A stretch of DNA of 32,852 nucleotides from AC-37 sp036389105 (GCA_036389105.1 DASVQK010000162.1:1-32852), one strand, 5' to 3'. Shown: positions 14,185 through 22,226, numbered from the stretch's first letter. Program-made: numbers and translations. The notes: a model not told the origin generated them from the letters alone.

Positions 14185-14825
14185 GCGCGCAGCGGGGCGC
14201 TCTCCCGGTCCACGCCGTCCAGCAGGCGCCAGTTGGCCGCCAGCACGCGCTCGGCCTCGGCGACGAGCGCGTCCGCGTCTCCGGCGGCCGCGTCGAGCTG
14301 GCCGGCGATCAGCTCGCGGCCGCTGCGAGCGTGCTCGCGGTCCAGCACCACGTGGGTGTCGAAGTAGGCGGTGGCGGATCCCGGGGCGAAGCCGTAGTGC
14401 TCGCGCAGCCCGGCGCGCTTGGTCTCCGAGATCGCCGGCTGGGCGGACTCGATCGCGTACAGGGCCACCAGCGTCGCGAGCCGTCCGCGCTCGGGGTCGG
14501 ACCAGGCGCGCACGCAGTCGGAGGTCTCGGCCAGCGGGGCGTCCGCGGGGTCGAAGTCCACGGCCTCGCCGAACTGGCGCCACAGGTCGACGTGCGCCTC
14601 CTCCTCGGCGGCGTGCTCGGCCAGCTCGCCGGCCAGGTGCGCGGGCGCGTCCGTGGCGGCCTGCCGGGTGGCGGCGGCCAGCGCGCCGACGACGTGGGCG
14701 TACTGTCCGGCGTACAGCGACAGCTCCTCGAGCGTCAGCTCGCCGTTCGACCAGCGCGCGTAGAACGGGTGCCGCAGCACGTTCCAGCGGTCGGCGACGG
14801 CGTCCAGTCGGTCCCAGAAGTCCAT
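14181..14825 (-). CDS. TenA/PqqC/CADD-like haem-oxygenase-fold di-iron protein
   Basis: 214 residues, all helical by composition. It carries the CADD-like opening RHPFYARWSNGELTLEELSLYAGQY and a metal-ligand set typical of haem-oxygenase-like di-iron oxidases: acidic EEEAH (74-78), Glu126 in YAIESAQP and H158-x3-D162-x2-H165 in DTHVVLDREH. Relatives include chlamydial CADD (self-sacrificing p-aminobenzoate synthesis) and UndA/SznF-type N- or C-oxidising enzymes. A folate-precursor role would be attractive but is not shown. Its stop overlaps the GFA gene start (ATGA), making a two-gene operon. It is divergent from efp across 74 bases. A TAGGGT on the minus strand about 32 bases upstream may be its -10. 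Confidence 0.8.
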   Translation of the reverse strand: MDFWDRLDAVADRWNVLRHPFYARWSNGELTLEELSLYAGQYAHVVGALAAATRQAATDAPAHLAGELAEHAAEEEAHVDLWRQFGEAVDFDPADAPLAETSDCVRAWSDPERGRLATLVALYAIESAQPAISETKRAGLREHYGFAPGSATAYFDTHVVLDREHARSGRELIAGQLDAAAGDADALVAEAERVLAANWRLLDGVDRESAPLRA

Positions 14826-14885
14826 GTACGAGAGCCCCTTCAGGTCGTTGCGGTCCGGTCACCCTAATACGTGTCGAAACGCGGC

Positions 14886-14891
14886 TAGCCT
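14886..14891 (+). promoter_or_regulatory. Leaderless-type -10 hexamer of the efp operon
   Basis: TAGCCT (TAnnnT) ends 8 bases before GTG 14900, and no Shine-Dalgarno precedes that GTG. Transcription is predicted to begin at the start codon, driving efp-nusB-xseB-ispA-dxs. Confidence 0.5.
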
Positions 14892-14899
14892 TTCCTGCC

Positions 14900-15460
14900 G
14901 TGATCAGCACCAACCAGTTCAAGAACGGCACCCACATCGAGATCGACGGGACGGTCTTCAAGATCGTGGAGTTCCAGCACGTCAAGCCCGGCAAGGGCGG
15001 GGCGTTCGTGCGCACCAAGCTCAAGCGCACGAACGACGGCGCCGTGATCGACAAGACCTTCCGCGCCGGCGAGAAGTTCCGGCCGATCCGCACCGAGACG
15101 CGCAAGATGCAGTTCCTCTACTCGGACGGCAGCGAGGCCCACTTCATGGACATGGAGACCTACGACCAGCTCGCCATACCCGAGGACCAGGTGCGCGACT
15201 CGCTGCGCTGGGTCCTGCCCAGCCAGGAGGTCGACGTCCTCCACGTCGACGAGCGCCCCGCCGACGTGCAGGTGCCGAGCGCCGTCGAGATGGCCGTGCA
15301 GGAGACCGAGCCCGGCGTGAAGGGCGACACGGCGTCGGGCGGCGGCGACAAGCCGGCCAAGCTCGAGTCGGGCGTCACGGTGCGCGTGCCGCTGTTCGTG
15401 AACGAGGGCGACCGTGTCCGCGTGGACACGCGCTCGGGCGAATACGTCTCGCGCGCGTAG
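14900..15460 (+). CDS. efp: Translation elongation factor P
   Basis: 186 residues, the standard EF-P length, with three KOW/OB-like domains. EF-P rescues ribosomes stalled at polyproline stretches. The domain I loop reads VKPGKGGAFVRTKL with Lys32 at the tip, the residue modified in many bacteria. No modification enzyme gene is in the window, so the type of modification is unknown. The C-terminal signature GVTVRVPLFVNEGDRVRVDTRSGEYVSR is intact. GTG 14900 is chosen because the protein then begins STNQFKNG, as in the family, and because a leaderless -10 lies just ahead. It starts a run of five genes read in the same direction. Confidence 0.97.
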   Translation: MISTNQFKNGTHIEIDGTVFKIVEFQHVKPGKGGAFVRTKLKRTNDGAVIDKTFRAGEKFRPIRTETRKMQFLYSDGSEAHFMDMETYDQLAIPEDQVRDSLRWVLPSQEVDVLHVDERPADVQVPSAVEMAVQETEPGVKGDTASGGGDKPAKLESGVTVRVPLFVNEGDRVRVDTRSGEYVSRA

Positions 15461-15484
15461 GGGAGACGGGCGGGGAGCCAGGCC

Positions 15485-15868
15485 ATGCGCCGCACCGACC
15501 AGCGACGGGCGGCCGTTGTCGCGCTCTACCAGTCCGACGTGACCGGCCGGCCGCTCTCGGACCTGCTCGACCCGCGCGCCAAGGACTTCACGCGCGAGCT
15601 GGTGGAGGGCGTGGACGCCGAGCGCGAGGAGCTGGACGCCCTGATCGAGCGCTACGCGGAGGGATGGACGGTGGACCGCGTGGCCCCGCTCGAGCGCAAC
15701 ATCATGCGCGTGGCCCTGTTCGAGCTGCTTAGCCGCGACGACATCCCCGCGGAGGTGGCGATCGACGAGGCCGTCGAGGCGGCCAAGGAGCTGTGCTCGC
15801 GCGAGGCCCCGTCCTTCCTGAACGGGATCCTGGGCGCGGTGCAGCGGGAGCGGGCGGCGCAGGCGTGA
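15485..15868 (+). CDS. nusB: Transcription antitermination factor NusB
   Basis: 127 residues, all-helical NusB fold: RRTDQRRAAVVALYQSDV at the N-terminus, then RVAPLERNIMRVALFELL and IDEAVEAAKELC with SFLNGILGAV near the C-terminus, which are the family blocks. NusB binds boxA RNA together with NusE (S10) in rRNA antitermination. ATG 15485 has GGGGAG 8-13 bases upstream. The gene follows efp after 24 bases, as in mycobacteria, and its stop overlaps the xseB start. Confidence 0.95.
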   Translation: MRRTDQRRAAVVALYQSDVTGRPLSDLLDPRAKDFTRELVEGVDAEREELDALIERYAEGWTVDRVAPLERNIMRVALFELLSRDDIPAEVAIDEAVEAAKELCSREAPSFLNGILGAVQRERAAQA

Positions 15869-16062
15869 GCGAGCTGGACGACTCCATCGCCGAGCTGGAG
15901 CAGGCCGCGGCGCGGCTCCGCGCCGAGGAGATCGCGGCCGACGAGGCGGCCGAGCTGGTCGAGCGCTGCGCGCAGCTGGCGGCTCGCCTGGGAGCCGAGC
16001 TAGACCGCGAAGCCGCGGCCTCGTCGCAGGAGGCACCGCCGGACCAGGAGACGCTCCTCTGA
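15865..16062 (+). CDS. xseB: Exodeoxyribonuclease VII small subunit
   Basis: 65 residues. The helical hairpin DDSIAELEQAAARLRAEEI followed by AADEAAELVERCAQLAARL matches XseB (typically F-EAL-ELE-IV--LE-G-LSLEEAL-L-E-G--L). GTG 15865 overlaps the nusB stop as GTGA. XseB needs the catalytic large subunit XseA, which is commonly encoded directly upstream; here nusB is directly upstream and no xseA is in the window. Given the short length and diverged motif the call is less certain than for its neighbours, though the position before ispA-dxs supports it. Confidence 0.72.
   Translation: MSELDDSIAELEQAAARLRAEEIAADEAAELVERCAQLAARLGAELDREAAASSQEAPPDQETLL
16046..16050 (+). promoter_or_regulatory. 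Shine-Dalgarno that points to a CTG start for ispA
   Basis: AGGAG lies 8 bases before CTG 16059, ideal spacing. That CTG overlaps the xseB stop as CTGA, like the GTGA/ATGA overlaps elsewhere in the window. No ATG, GTG or TTG exists in the ispA frame between the start of xseB and ATG 16176. Confidence 0.6.
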
Positions 16063-16949
16063 GCGTTCGGTCGGCCGAGGCGACCTACCCGGCCGGGCTC
16101 CAGGAGCGCGTCGACGCCTACCTCGCGGAGCTGCGCTTCGCGCCCGAGCCCGCGATCGAGGGCCTCGAGCGCGCCATGCGGCACTCGCTCCTGGCGGGCG
16201 GCAAGCGCATCCGCCCGGTCCTCGCGCTGGCCACGGCCGAGGCGCTCGACCGCGACCCGGACGAGGTGCTGCCGCTGGCCGCTGCGCTCGAGCTGGTGCA
16301 CACCTACTCGCTGATACACGACGACCTGCCGGCGATGGACGACGACCGGCTGCGCCGCGGCGAGCCGACCTGTCACGTGGCGTTCGGCGAGGACGTCGCG
16401 ATCCTGGCCGGCGACGGGCTGTTCGCGGAGGCGATGCGTCTGGTGCTGGAGCGGCAGAGCGGCGCGGCGCGGCGCGTGTTGGCCGCGCTCGGCCGGTTGG
16501 TGGACGCGGCGGGCGTCGGCGGGATGGTGGGCGGCCAGTACCTCGACGTGACCGTGACCGACGACCTGGACGCGCACGGCCTGCGCCACGTGCACGAGCT
16601 CAAGACGGGCCGGCTGATCGCCGCGTCGGTCGAGTGCGTACTTCGCTGGGCGGGCATGGAATCTCCTGCCACAATTGCCTACGAGCGGTTCGCCACGGAG
16701 CTGGGCGTCCTGTTCCAGATCGTCGACGACATCCTCGACGTGACGGGTGACGAGGTCGTGCTGGGAAAGCCGCGGGGATCGGACGAGCGCCAGGGCAAGC
16801 GGACCTACGTGAGCGTCTTCGGACTCGATCGGGCACGCGAGCTGGCCGCCGAGTCCCACCGGAACGCCCGCACCGCGCTCGCCGAGGCCGGGGGCCGAAC
16901 CGCGACGCTCGAGCAGATAACCGACTACATACTCACCAGACAGACATGA
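16059..16949 (+). CDS. ispA: Short/medium-chain polyprenyl diphosphate synthase (IspA-type)
   Basis: Trans-prenyltransferase making farnesyl- or geranylgeranyl-diphosphate from IPP. From CTG 16059 the protein has 296 residues, with the first aspartate-rich motif HDDLPAMDDDRLRRG (Asp88-89), GGKRIRPVL before it, and the second motif DDILD (223-227). ATG 16176 would remove about 39 residues (YPAGLQERVDAYLAELRF and following) that align with the first helices of the family, so the non-canonical CTG is preferred; an AGGAG sits 8 bases ahead. The pattern upstream of the first motif fits FPP/GGPP synthases, but product length is not decided. The stop overlaps dxs as ATGA, placing it next to the enzyme that makes its precursors. 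Confidence 0.88.
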   Translation: MSVRSAEATYPAGLQERVDAYLAELRFAPEPAIEGLERAMRHSLLAGGKRIRPVLALATAEALDRDPDEVLPLAAALELVHTYSLIHDDLPAMDDDRLRRGEPTCHVAFGEDVAILAGDGLFAEAMRLVLERQSGAARRVLAALGRLVDAAGVGGMVGGQYLDVTVTDDLDAHGLRHVHELKTGRLIAASVECVLRWAGMESPATIAYERFATELGVLFQIVDDILDVTGDEVVLGKPRGSDERQGKRTYVSVFGLDRARELAAESHRNARTALAEAGGRTATLEQITDYILTRQT

Positions 16950-18886
16950 CCCTCCTGGAAAAGATCGACGGCCCCGAGGACCTCCGCGGGCTCTCGGACC
17001 GCGACCTCCAGCAGGTCGCGCAGGAGGTCCGGGAGCTGATCATCGACACGATCGGGGAGATCGGCGGGCACTTCGGCGCCAACCTGGGCACGTGCGAGCT
17101 GGCGGTGGCCCTGCACAGCCTGCTCGACTCGCCGCGCGACAAGGTCCTGTGGGACGTCGGCCACCAGGCCTACCCGCACAAGATCCTCACCGGCCGCCGC
17201 GACCGCCTGGCCACGATCCGCAAGTACGGCGGCCTCGCGCCCTTCTGCTCGATCCCGGAGTCCGAGCACGACATCATGGGCGCGGGTCACGCATCCACCT
17301 CGGTCTCCTACGCGGTCGGCCTGAAGGAGGCCATGCGCCAGGGCGTGGAGCGCGACGGCAAGGTGGTGGCGGTGATCGGCGACGGCGCCTTGACGGGCGG
17401 CGTGGCGTTCGAGGCGCTGCACAACGCCGGCGGGATGGACATGCCGATCGTGATCGTGCTGAACGACAACGGCATGTCGATCGCGCCGAACGTGGGCGCG
17501 CTGTCGCGCTACTTCAACCGCGTGCGGCTGAACCCCGATCTCCACCGGGCGCGCGAGGCCGTCGAGACCGGCCTGACCAAGATCCCCGCCGGGATCGGCG
17601 AGCGCTTCGAGCGGCTCGGCCCGCAGCTCAAGGAGTCGATCAAGGCGTTCTGGGCGCCGGGCCTCCTGTTCGAGGAGCTGGACCTGGCCTACGTCGGCGT
17701 GGTGGACGGACACGACGTCGCCGCCCTGCGCGAGGCCATCGGCGAGGCGCTGGTGGCGGACCGGCCGGTGGTCGTCCACATCAAGACCGTCAAGGGCAAG
17801 GGCTTCGAGCCGGCCGAGGCGGGTGGGCTCGAGGGCATGGAGAAGTGGCACGCGGCCAAGCCCGCCTCGATCGTGGATCGCAAGGCGGCGCCGAAGAAGG
17901 CGACCCCGAGGACCGCGGCGCCCGCCGCCGCGCCGCAGTACACGACCGTCTTCGGCAACGCGCTGGTGGCCGAGTGCGAACGCGACGAGCGGGTCGTGGG
18001 CATCACGGCCGCCATGAACTCCGGCACCGGGCTCAACATCCTCCAGAAGGCGCTGCCCCACCGCTACTACGACGTCGGCATCGCCGAGCAGCACGCCGTC
18101 CTGTTCGCGGCCGGCCTGGCGCTGGGCGGCATGAAGCCGGTGGCGGCGATCTACTCCACGTTCCTCCAGCGCGCCTACGACCAGATCGTGCACGACGTCT
18201 GCCTCCAGCGGCTGAACGTGGTGTTCGCGATGGACCGCGCCGGCCTGGTGGGCGACGACGGGCCGACGCACCACGGCGCGTTCGACATCGCGTACATGCG
18301 CTGCCTGCCCAACATCGTGCTGATGGCGCCGCGCGACGAGGCGATGCTGGTGGACATGCTCCACACCGCGACGCTGTGGGAGGACGGGGCCATCGCCCTG
18401 CGCTACCCCCGCGGCGAGGCCGAGGGCGTGCCGATCCCGTCCACGCCCCGAGCCGTGGAGGTGGGCCGCGGCGAGGTGCTGCACGAGGGCGAGCGGGTGG
18501 CGCTGCTGGGCTACGGCTTCGGGGTGTCGCTGGCGCAGCGCTCCGCGGCGCTCTTCGAGGAGCACGACTTGGACGTAACCGTGGCCGACGCGCGCTTCGC
18601 CAAGCCGCTCGACCAGGAGCTGGTGGCCACGCTGGCCGCCGAGCACGAGCTGATCGTGACGCTGGAGGACGGCGTGGTGCACGGCGGCTTCGGGTCGGCC
18701 GTGGCCGAGCTGATGATGGACCGCGACCTGGGCGCCGACACGCGCCTGCTGCGCGTGGGGCTGCCGGATCGATTCGTGACGCACGGCAAGCCGGCGCTGC
18801 TGCACCAGGAGGTCGGGCTCACGCCCGAGGCCGTGGTCGAGCGGGTGCTCGAGGCCGTCGGCAGCCGCTCGCGGGCGCTGGCCTAG
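16946..18886 (+). CDS. dxs: 1-deoxy-D-xylulose-5-phosphate synthase
   Basis: 646 residues. First enzyme of the MEP isoprenoid pathway, condensing pyruvate and glyceraldehyde-3-phosphate with thiamine diphosphate. Seen: GHFGANLGTCELAVALH with the conserved His, VGHQAYPHKILTGRRD, the TPP motif GDGALTGG...NDNGMSI, then the transketolase pyrimidine-binding domain with IAEQHAVLFAAGLA and DGPTHHGAFDIAYMR. An Ala/Pro/Lys-rich linker (about residues 311-330) joins the domains. ATG 16946 overlaps ispA as ATGA. With ispA upstream, the pair gives a local isoprenoid supply module. It converges on the SDR gene with a 10-base gap. Confidence 0.96.
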   Translation: MTLLEKIDGPEDLRGLSDRDLQQVAQEVRELIIDTIGEIGGHFGANLGTCELAVALHSLLDSPRDKVLWDVGHQAYPHKILTGRRDRLATIRKYGGLAPFCSIPESEHDIMGAGHASTSVSYAVGLKEAMRQGVERDGKVVAVIGDGALTGGVAFEALHNAGGMDMPIVIVLNDNGMSIAPNVGALSRYFNRVRLNPDLHRAREAVETGLTKIPAGIGERFERLGPQLKESIKAFWAPGLLFEELDLAYVGVVDGHDVAALREAIGEALVADRPVVVHIKTVKGKGFEPAEAGGLEGMEKWHAAKPASIVDRKAAPKKATPRTAAPAAAPQYTTVFGNALVAECERDERVVGITAAMNSGTGLNILQKALPHRYYDVGIAEQHAVLFAAGLALGGMKPVAAIYSTFLQRAYDQIVHDVCLQRLNVVFAMDRAGLVGDDGPTHHGAFDIAYMRCLPNIVLMAPRDEAMLVDMLHTATLWEDGAIALRYPRGEAEGVPIPSTPRAVEVGRGEVLHEGERVALLGYGFGVSLAQRSAALFEEHDLDVTVADARFAKPLDQELVATLAAEHELIVTLEDGVVHGGFGSAVAELMMDRDLGADTRLLRVGLPDRFVTHGKPALLHQEVGLTPEAVVERVLEAVGSRSRALA

Positions 18887-18896
18887 CGGTCCCGGC

Positions 18897-19814
18897 TCAG
18901 CGGTAGCCGGTCGGGTCCGCCGGCAGGCCGGGGTCCTGGACCTCGACCATGTAGCGCCAGCAGTCGGGCTGGGAGCCGTCCAGATCGGTGAAGCCGTACT
19001 CGCGCGCGAGGCCGCCGGACGAGAACGACCCGCCGCTGCGGGCCTGGAGGTCCGGGTCCGCCGCCAGCGCGGCGACCGCGCGGCCCACGAACCGCGGGCT
19101 CTCGGAGATGGCCGCGAAGTGCGGATTGATCGCCGCCCCGTCGCGCCAGTTCTCCTCCGTGACCCGGTAGTTCTCGAGCATCATCTCCGAGCGCATCCAG
19201 CCCGGCGTGAGCGCCACGGCCGCGCACCCGTGCGGGGCGAGCTCCCTGCTCTGCGCGAACGCGAGCCGGATGACGGCGGTCTTGGCAAGGTCGTAGAAGG
19301 CGGAGAGCCGGTAGTTCTCGGCGTTGTACTCGCGCGTGCCGTCCGTCATCTCCACCACCAGGCCGCCGGGCCGGCGGATCAGCAGCGGCAGCGCGAAGTG
19401 GCTCGTGATCAGGTGCGTGTCGATCGCCAGGCGCAGGATTCGCAGCCCGTTCTCGAGGTCGTGCTCCCACAGCGGCTTGTCCCATTCGAACAGCAGCTCA
19501 CCGCCCCATATGTCGTTGACGAGAACGTCCAGGCGCCCGCCCTCCGAATCGATCCGCCCCACGAGCGCCTCGACCTCCGCCGCCTCGAGGTGGTCCACCG
19601 CCAGCGCGATGCCGGCCCCGCCGGCGGCCGTCACGAGCTCGGCCGTCTCCTCGATCGTCTCCGGGCGGTCGTACTCCGACCGCCGCTCCCGCGTGCTGCG
19701 TCCCGTGCAGTACACGGTGGCGCCCGCCTCGCCGAGCGCCACGGCGGTCCCGCGGCCGGCGCCGCGCGTCGCGCCGGCCACCAGGGCGACCTTTCCAGCG
19801 AGCGGCCCGGGCAC
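18897..19814 (-). CDS. Short-chain dehydrogenase/reductase
   Basis: 305 residues, classical Rossmann SDR: VALVAGATRGAGRG (cofactor Gly-rich motif, residues ~9-22) and YDLAK as the YxxxK catalytic pair near residue 174. Where most SDRs have NNAG this has VNDIWGGE, as in DHRS1-like proteins. A basic GRSTRERR stretch after the second strand suggests NADP(H). The insert VEMTDGTREYNAENYR and the long C-terminal part (DLDGSQPDCWRYM) also resemble DHRS1-type enzymes. The start is GTG 19814. It lies 9 bases downstream of the CoA-transferase gene on the same strand, so the two are probably one operon. Substrate unknown. Confidence 0.87.
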   Translation of the reverse strand: MPGPLAGKVALVAGATRGAGRGTAVALGEAGATVYCTGRSTRERRSEYDRPETIEETAELVTAAGGAGIALAVDHLEAAEVEALVGRIDSEGGRLDVLVNDIWGGELLFEWDKPLWEHDLENGLRILRLAIDTHLITSHFALPLLIRRPGGLVVEMTDGTREYNAENYRLSAFYDLAKTAVIRLAFAQSRELAPHGCAAVALTPGWMRSEMMLENYRVTEENWRDGAAINPHFAAISESPRFVGRAVAALAADPDLQARSGGSFSSGGLAREYGFTDLDGSQPDCWRYMVEVQDPGLPADPTGYR

Positions 19815-19823
19815 GCCTCGACG

Positions 19824-20978
19824 CTACCTCAGCTCGCGGAGGACGGCTTCGGTGTGCTCGCCGAGGGCGGGTCCGAGCGCCAGCGCGTGCGGGTCGGCGC
19901 CGCGGGCGAGCGAGACCAGCGGGAGGGAGAGATCGCCGTACGCCCAGTCGGCCGGTCGTCCCACGAGGCCGCGCGCGGCTAGCAGGGGATCCGCCCAGGC
20001 CTCCTCGATCTCGCGCACGCGCTCGCAGAGGCCGCCGGCGCGGGTGATGCGTTCGACCCAGTCCCGCGCCGTGCCGGTGGCGATCGCCTCCCCGATCCGC
20101 TCGTTCACGAGGCGACGGTTGGCCACGCGCGCCGCGTTGTCCGCGCAGCGGTCGTCGTCGAGCCATTCGGGCCGGTCCAGCGCGGCGCAGAGCGCCTCCC
20201 AGTGGCGCTCGTTGACCGCCACGACCTGCACGAACCGGTCGTCCGCCGTCGCGTACACCGCGCTCGGCACGACCAGGTGGCTCTCCGAGCCGAGCCTGCG
20301 CGGCTTGTCCGCGCCGCACAGCGCCAGCAGCGCCGTCAGGCTCGTGAGCGTCGCGGCGCTGTCCACGAGCGCGCAGTCGAGGAACGCTCCCCTGCCGGTG
20401 CGCTCGGCTCGCCAGAGGGCGGTGAGCACGGACTGCGCCGCGTACATCCCGGTCATCAGGTCGATGAGCGGGACCGGGACGCGGAGGGGCGGCCGGTCGG
20501 GCTCGCCGGTCAGCGCCATCAGGCCCATCGAGGCCTGGAGGCTCGGGTCGACGGCACGACCGCCCTCACGCGCGCCCAGGCCCGTGATGGAGCACCAGAC
20601 GAGCCTCGGGTTCGGCTCCGAGACGTCCTCGTAGCCGAATCCGAGCCGCGCCGTCGATTCGCCCAGGTTCTCGACCACCACGTCCGCGCGGGCGACGAGC
20701 CGGCGCGCCGTCTCCCGGGCGGCGGCATCGGAGAGATCGAGGACCGCGCCGCGCTTGCCGCGGTTCAGGGCGTGGAAGTACGCGCTCGAGCCGTTCGCGA
20801 GCAGGGGAGGGAACGAACGGGCGTCGTCGCCGCCGGGCGACTCGACCTTGACCACGTCGGCTCCGAGATCGGACAGCGTCAGCCCGCAGAACGGAGCGGC
20901 GATCAGCCTCGAGAACTCGACCACGCGCAACCCGTCGAGCAGACCCTCGCCAGAGCGCCCGTGCGAGTCGGCCAGCAT
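19824..20978 (-). CDS. Class III (CaiB/BaiF-type) CoA-transferase
   Basis: 384 residues. N-terminal LLDGLRVVEFSRLIAAPFCG and LSDLGADVVKVESPGGDDAR are the family's CoA-binding opening; catalytic Asp144 lies in AVDPSLQASMGLMALTGEPD. These enzymes move CoA between carboxylic acids; the acid here cannot be told from sequence. Start ATG 20978. GATGAT 8 bases ahead has the A and T at the key -10 positions and may give a leaderless start. The dinB LexA box lies 41-55 bases upstream on the divergent side, too far to block this start in the way it blocks dinB. Together with the downstream SDR it suggests acyl-CoA catabolism. Confidence 0.9.
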   Translation of the reverse strand: MLADSHGRSGEGLLDGLRVVEFSRLIAAPFCGLTLSDLGADVVKVESPGGDDARSFPPLLANGSSAYFHALNRGKRGAVLDLSDAAARETARRLVARADVVVENLGESTARLGFGYEDVSEPNPRLVWCSITGLGAREGGRAVDPSLQASMGLMALTGEPDRPPLRVPVPLIDLMTGMYAAQSVLTALWRAERTGRGAFLDCALVDSAATLTSLTALLALCGADKPRRLGSESHLVVPSAVYATADDRFVQVVAVNERHWEALCAALDRPEWLDDDRCADNAARVANRRLVNERIGEAIATGTARDWVERITRAGGLCERVREIEEAWADPLLAARGLVGRPADWAYGDLSLPLVSLARGADPHALALGPALGEHTEAVLRELR

Positions 20979-21019
20979 CGGCGCGCATCATCCCAGAGGG
21001 ATCGTGTCGTGGGCAGATG

Positions 21020-21033
21020 CGAACATGTGTTCG
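21020..21033. promoter_or_regulatory. LexA (SOS) box of dinB
   Basis: CGAACATGTGTTCG: both arms of the CGAACnnnnGTTCG operator perfect, with two central bases different from the imuB and dnaE2 boxes. Its last base is the first base of the dinB GTG start codon at 21033. GAACAT (21021-21026) is 6 bases from the GTG. Located in the 54-base gap between divergent CoA-transferase and dinB genes. Confidence 0.9.
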
Positions 21034-22226
21034 TGTCACCCGAGGCCGCGGTCCTGCACGCCGACCTCGACGCGTTCTACGCGTCGGTCGAGCAGCGCGA
21101 CGACCCGCGCCTTCTGAATCGCCCCGTCATCGTGGGCGCCGGCGTCGTGCTCGCCGCCAGCTACGAGGCCAAGGCCTTCGGCGTCCGCACGGCGATGGGC
21201 GGCGCGCAGGCCCGTCGTCTCTGTCCGCGGGCGGTCGTCGTCCCGCCGCGCATGTCGGCGTACAGCCAGGCGAGCAAGGCGGTCTTCGAGGTGTTCGAGC
21301 AGGCCGCTCCGGTCGTCGAGGGCCTCTCGATCGACGAGGCGTTCCTCGACGTCCGCGGGCTCGAGCACATCTCGGGCACGCCGCTCGAGATCGCCGCCCG
21401 CCTGCGCCGCGACGTCCGCGAGCGCGTCGGGCTGCCGATCACGGTGGGGGTGGCCAGGACCAAGTTCCTGGCCAAGGTCGCCAGCGGCGTTGCCAAGCCG
21501 GACGGCCTCCTGATGGTGCCGCCCGACGGCGAGCTGGACTTCCTCCACCCGCTCCCGGTCGAGCGGCTCTGGGGCGTCGGGCCGGTCACCGCCCGGAAGC
21601 TGCGCGAGCTCGGCATCGCGACGGTGGGCGAGGTGGCCCAGCTCGCCGAGCCCGTTCTCGTCTCGATCCTCGGCCGGGCGTCCGGCCGCCATCTCCACGC
21701 CCTCGCCCACAACCGCGATCCGCGCCGGGTGCGCTCCGGTCGGCGGCGAAGCTCGATGGGGACGCAGCGCTCGCTCGGAAGGCGCGGGCCGCGATCGCCG
21801 GAGGCCCTCGACGCCACCGTCGTCGCGCTGGTCGACCGCCTCGCCCGCCGGCTCAGGGCCGCCCGGCGGGTCTGCCGCACGATCGTGCTACGGCTCCGCT
21901 TCGACGACTTCTCGCGAGCCACGCGGTCGCACACGCTGTCGGAGCCCACCGCGCACACGGAGGTGATCCTCACGGCGGCGCGGGGCCTGCTCGCCGCGGC
22001 CATGCCGACGATCCAGGTCCGGGGCATCACGCTCGTGGGCGTGGCGCTCGGCAACCTCGAGGACGACGGCGCCGTTCAGCTGGCGCTGCCGTTCGACCGC
22101 GGGCGCGCGACCGCCCTCGACGCCGTGATGGACGACGTCCGCGAGCGGTTCGGATCCGACGCCATCACCCGGGCCGTCCTGATCGGCCGCGACCCCGGTA
22201 TCTCCGTTCCGCTGCTGCCCGACTGA
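21033..22226 (+). CDS. dinB: DNA polymerase IV (DinB)
   Basis: 397 residues, an active Y-family polymerase: HADLDAFYASVE with Asp11 and SIDEAFLDV with Asp101-Glu102 provide the three catalytic acids, unlike ImuB in this window. Further blocks: GVARTKFLAKVASGVAKPDGL, LWGVGPVTARKLRELGIATVG (HhH) and a little-finger domain. Q349-LALPFD is a good sliding-clamp binding motif, although about 40 residues from the end rather than at the C-terminus. GTG 21033 starts inside the LexA box; GTG 21027 is a weaker alternative. It should be SOS-induced and allow lesion bypass. It converges on the F420-type reductase gene with a 21-base gap. Confidence 0.95.
   Translation: MSPEAAVLHADLDAFYASVEQRDDPRLLNRPVIVGAGVVLAASYEAKAFGVRTAMGGAQARRLCPRAVVVPPRMSAYSQASKAVFEVFEQAAPVVEGLSIDEAFLDVRGLEHISGTPLEIAARLRRDVRERVGLPITVGVARTKFLAKVASGVAKPDGLLMVPPDGELDFLHPLPVERLWGVGPVTARKLRELGIATVGEVAQLAEPVLVSILGRASGRHLHALAHNRDPRRVRSGRRRSSMGTQRSLGRRGPRSPEALDATVVALVDRLARRLRAARRVCRTIVLRLRFDDFSRATRSHTLSEPTAHTEVILTAARGLLAAAMPTIQVRGITLVGVALGNLEDDGAVQLALPFDRGRATALDAVMDDVRERFGSDAITRAVLIGRDPGISVPLLPD

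Noticed and set aside
16176..16949. ispA start at ATG 16176
   Set aside because: It removes conserved N-terminal helices, lies 114 bases after xseB in an operon of overlapping genes, and lacks the well-placed AGGAG found before CTG 16059.
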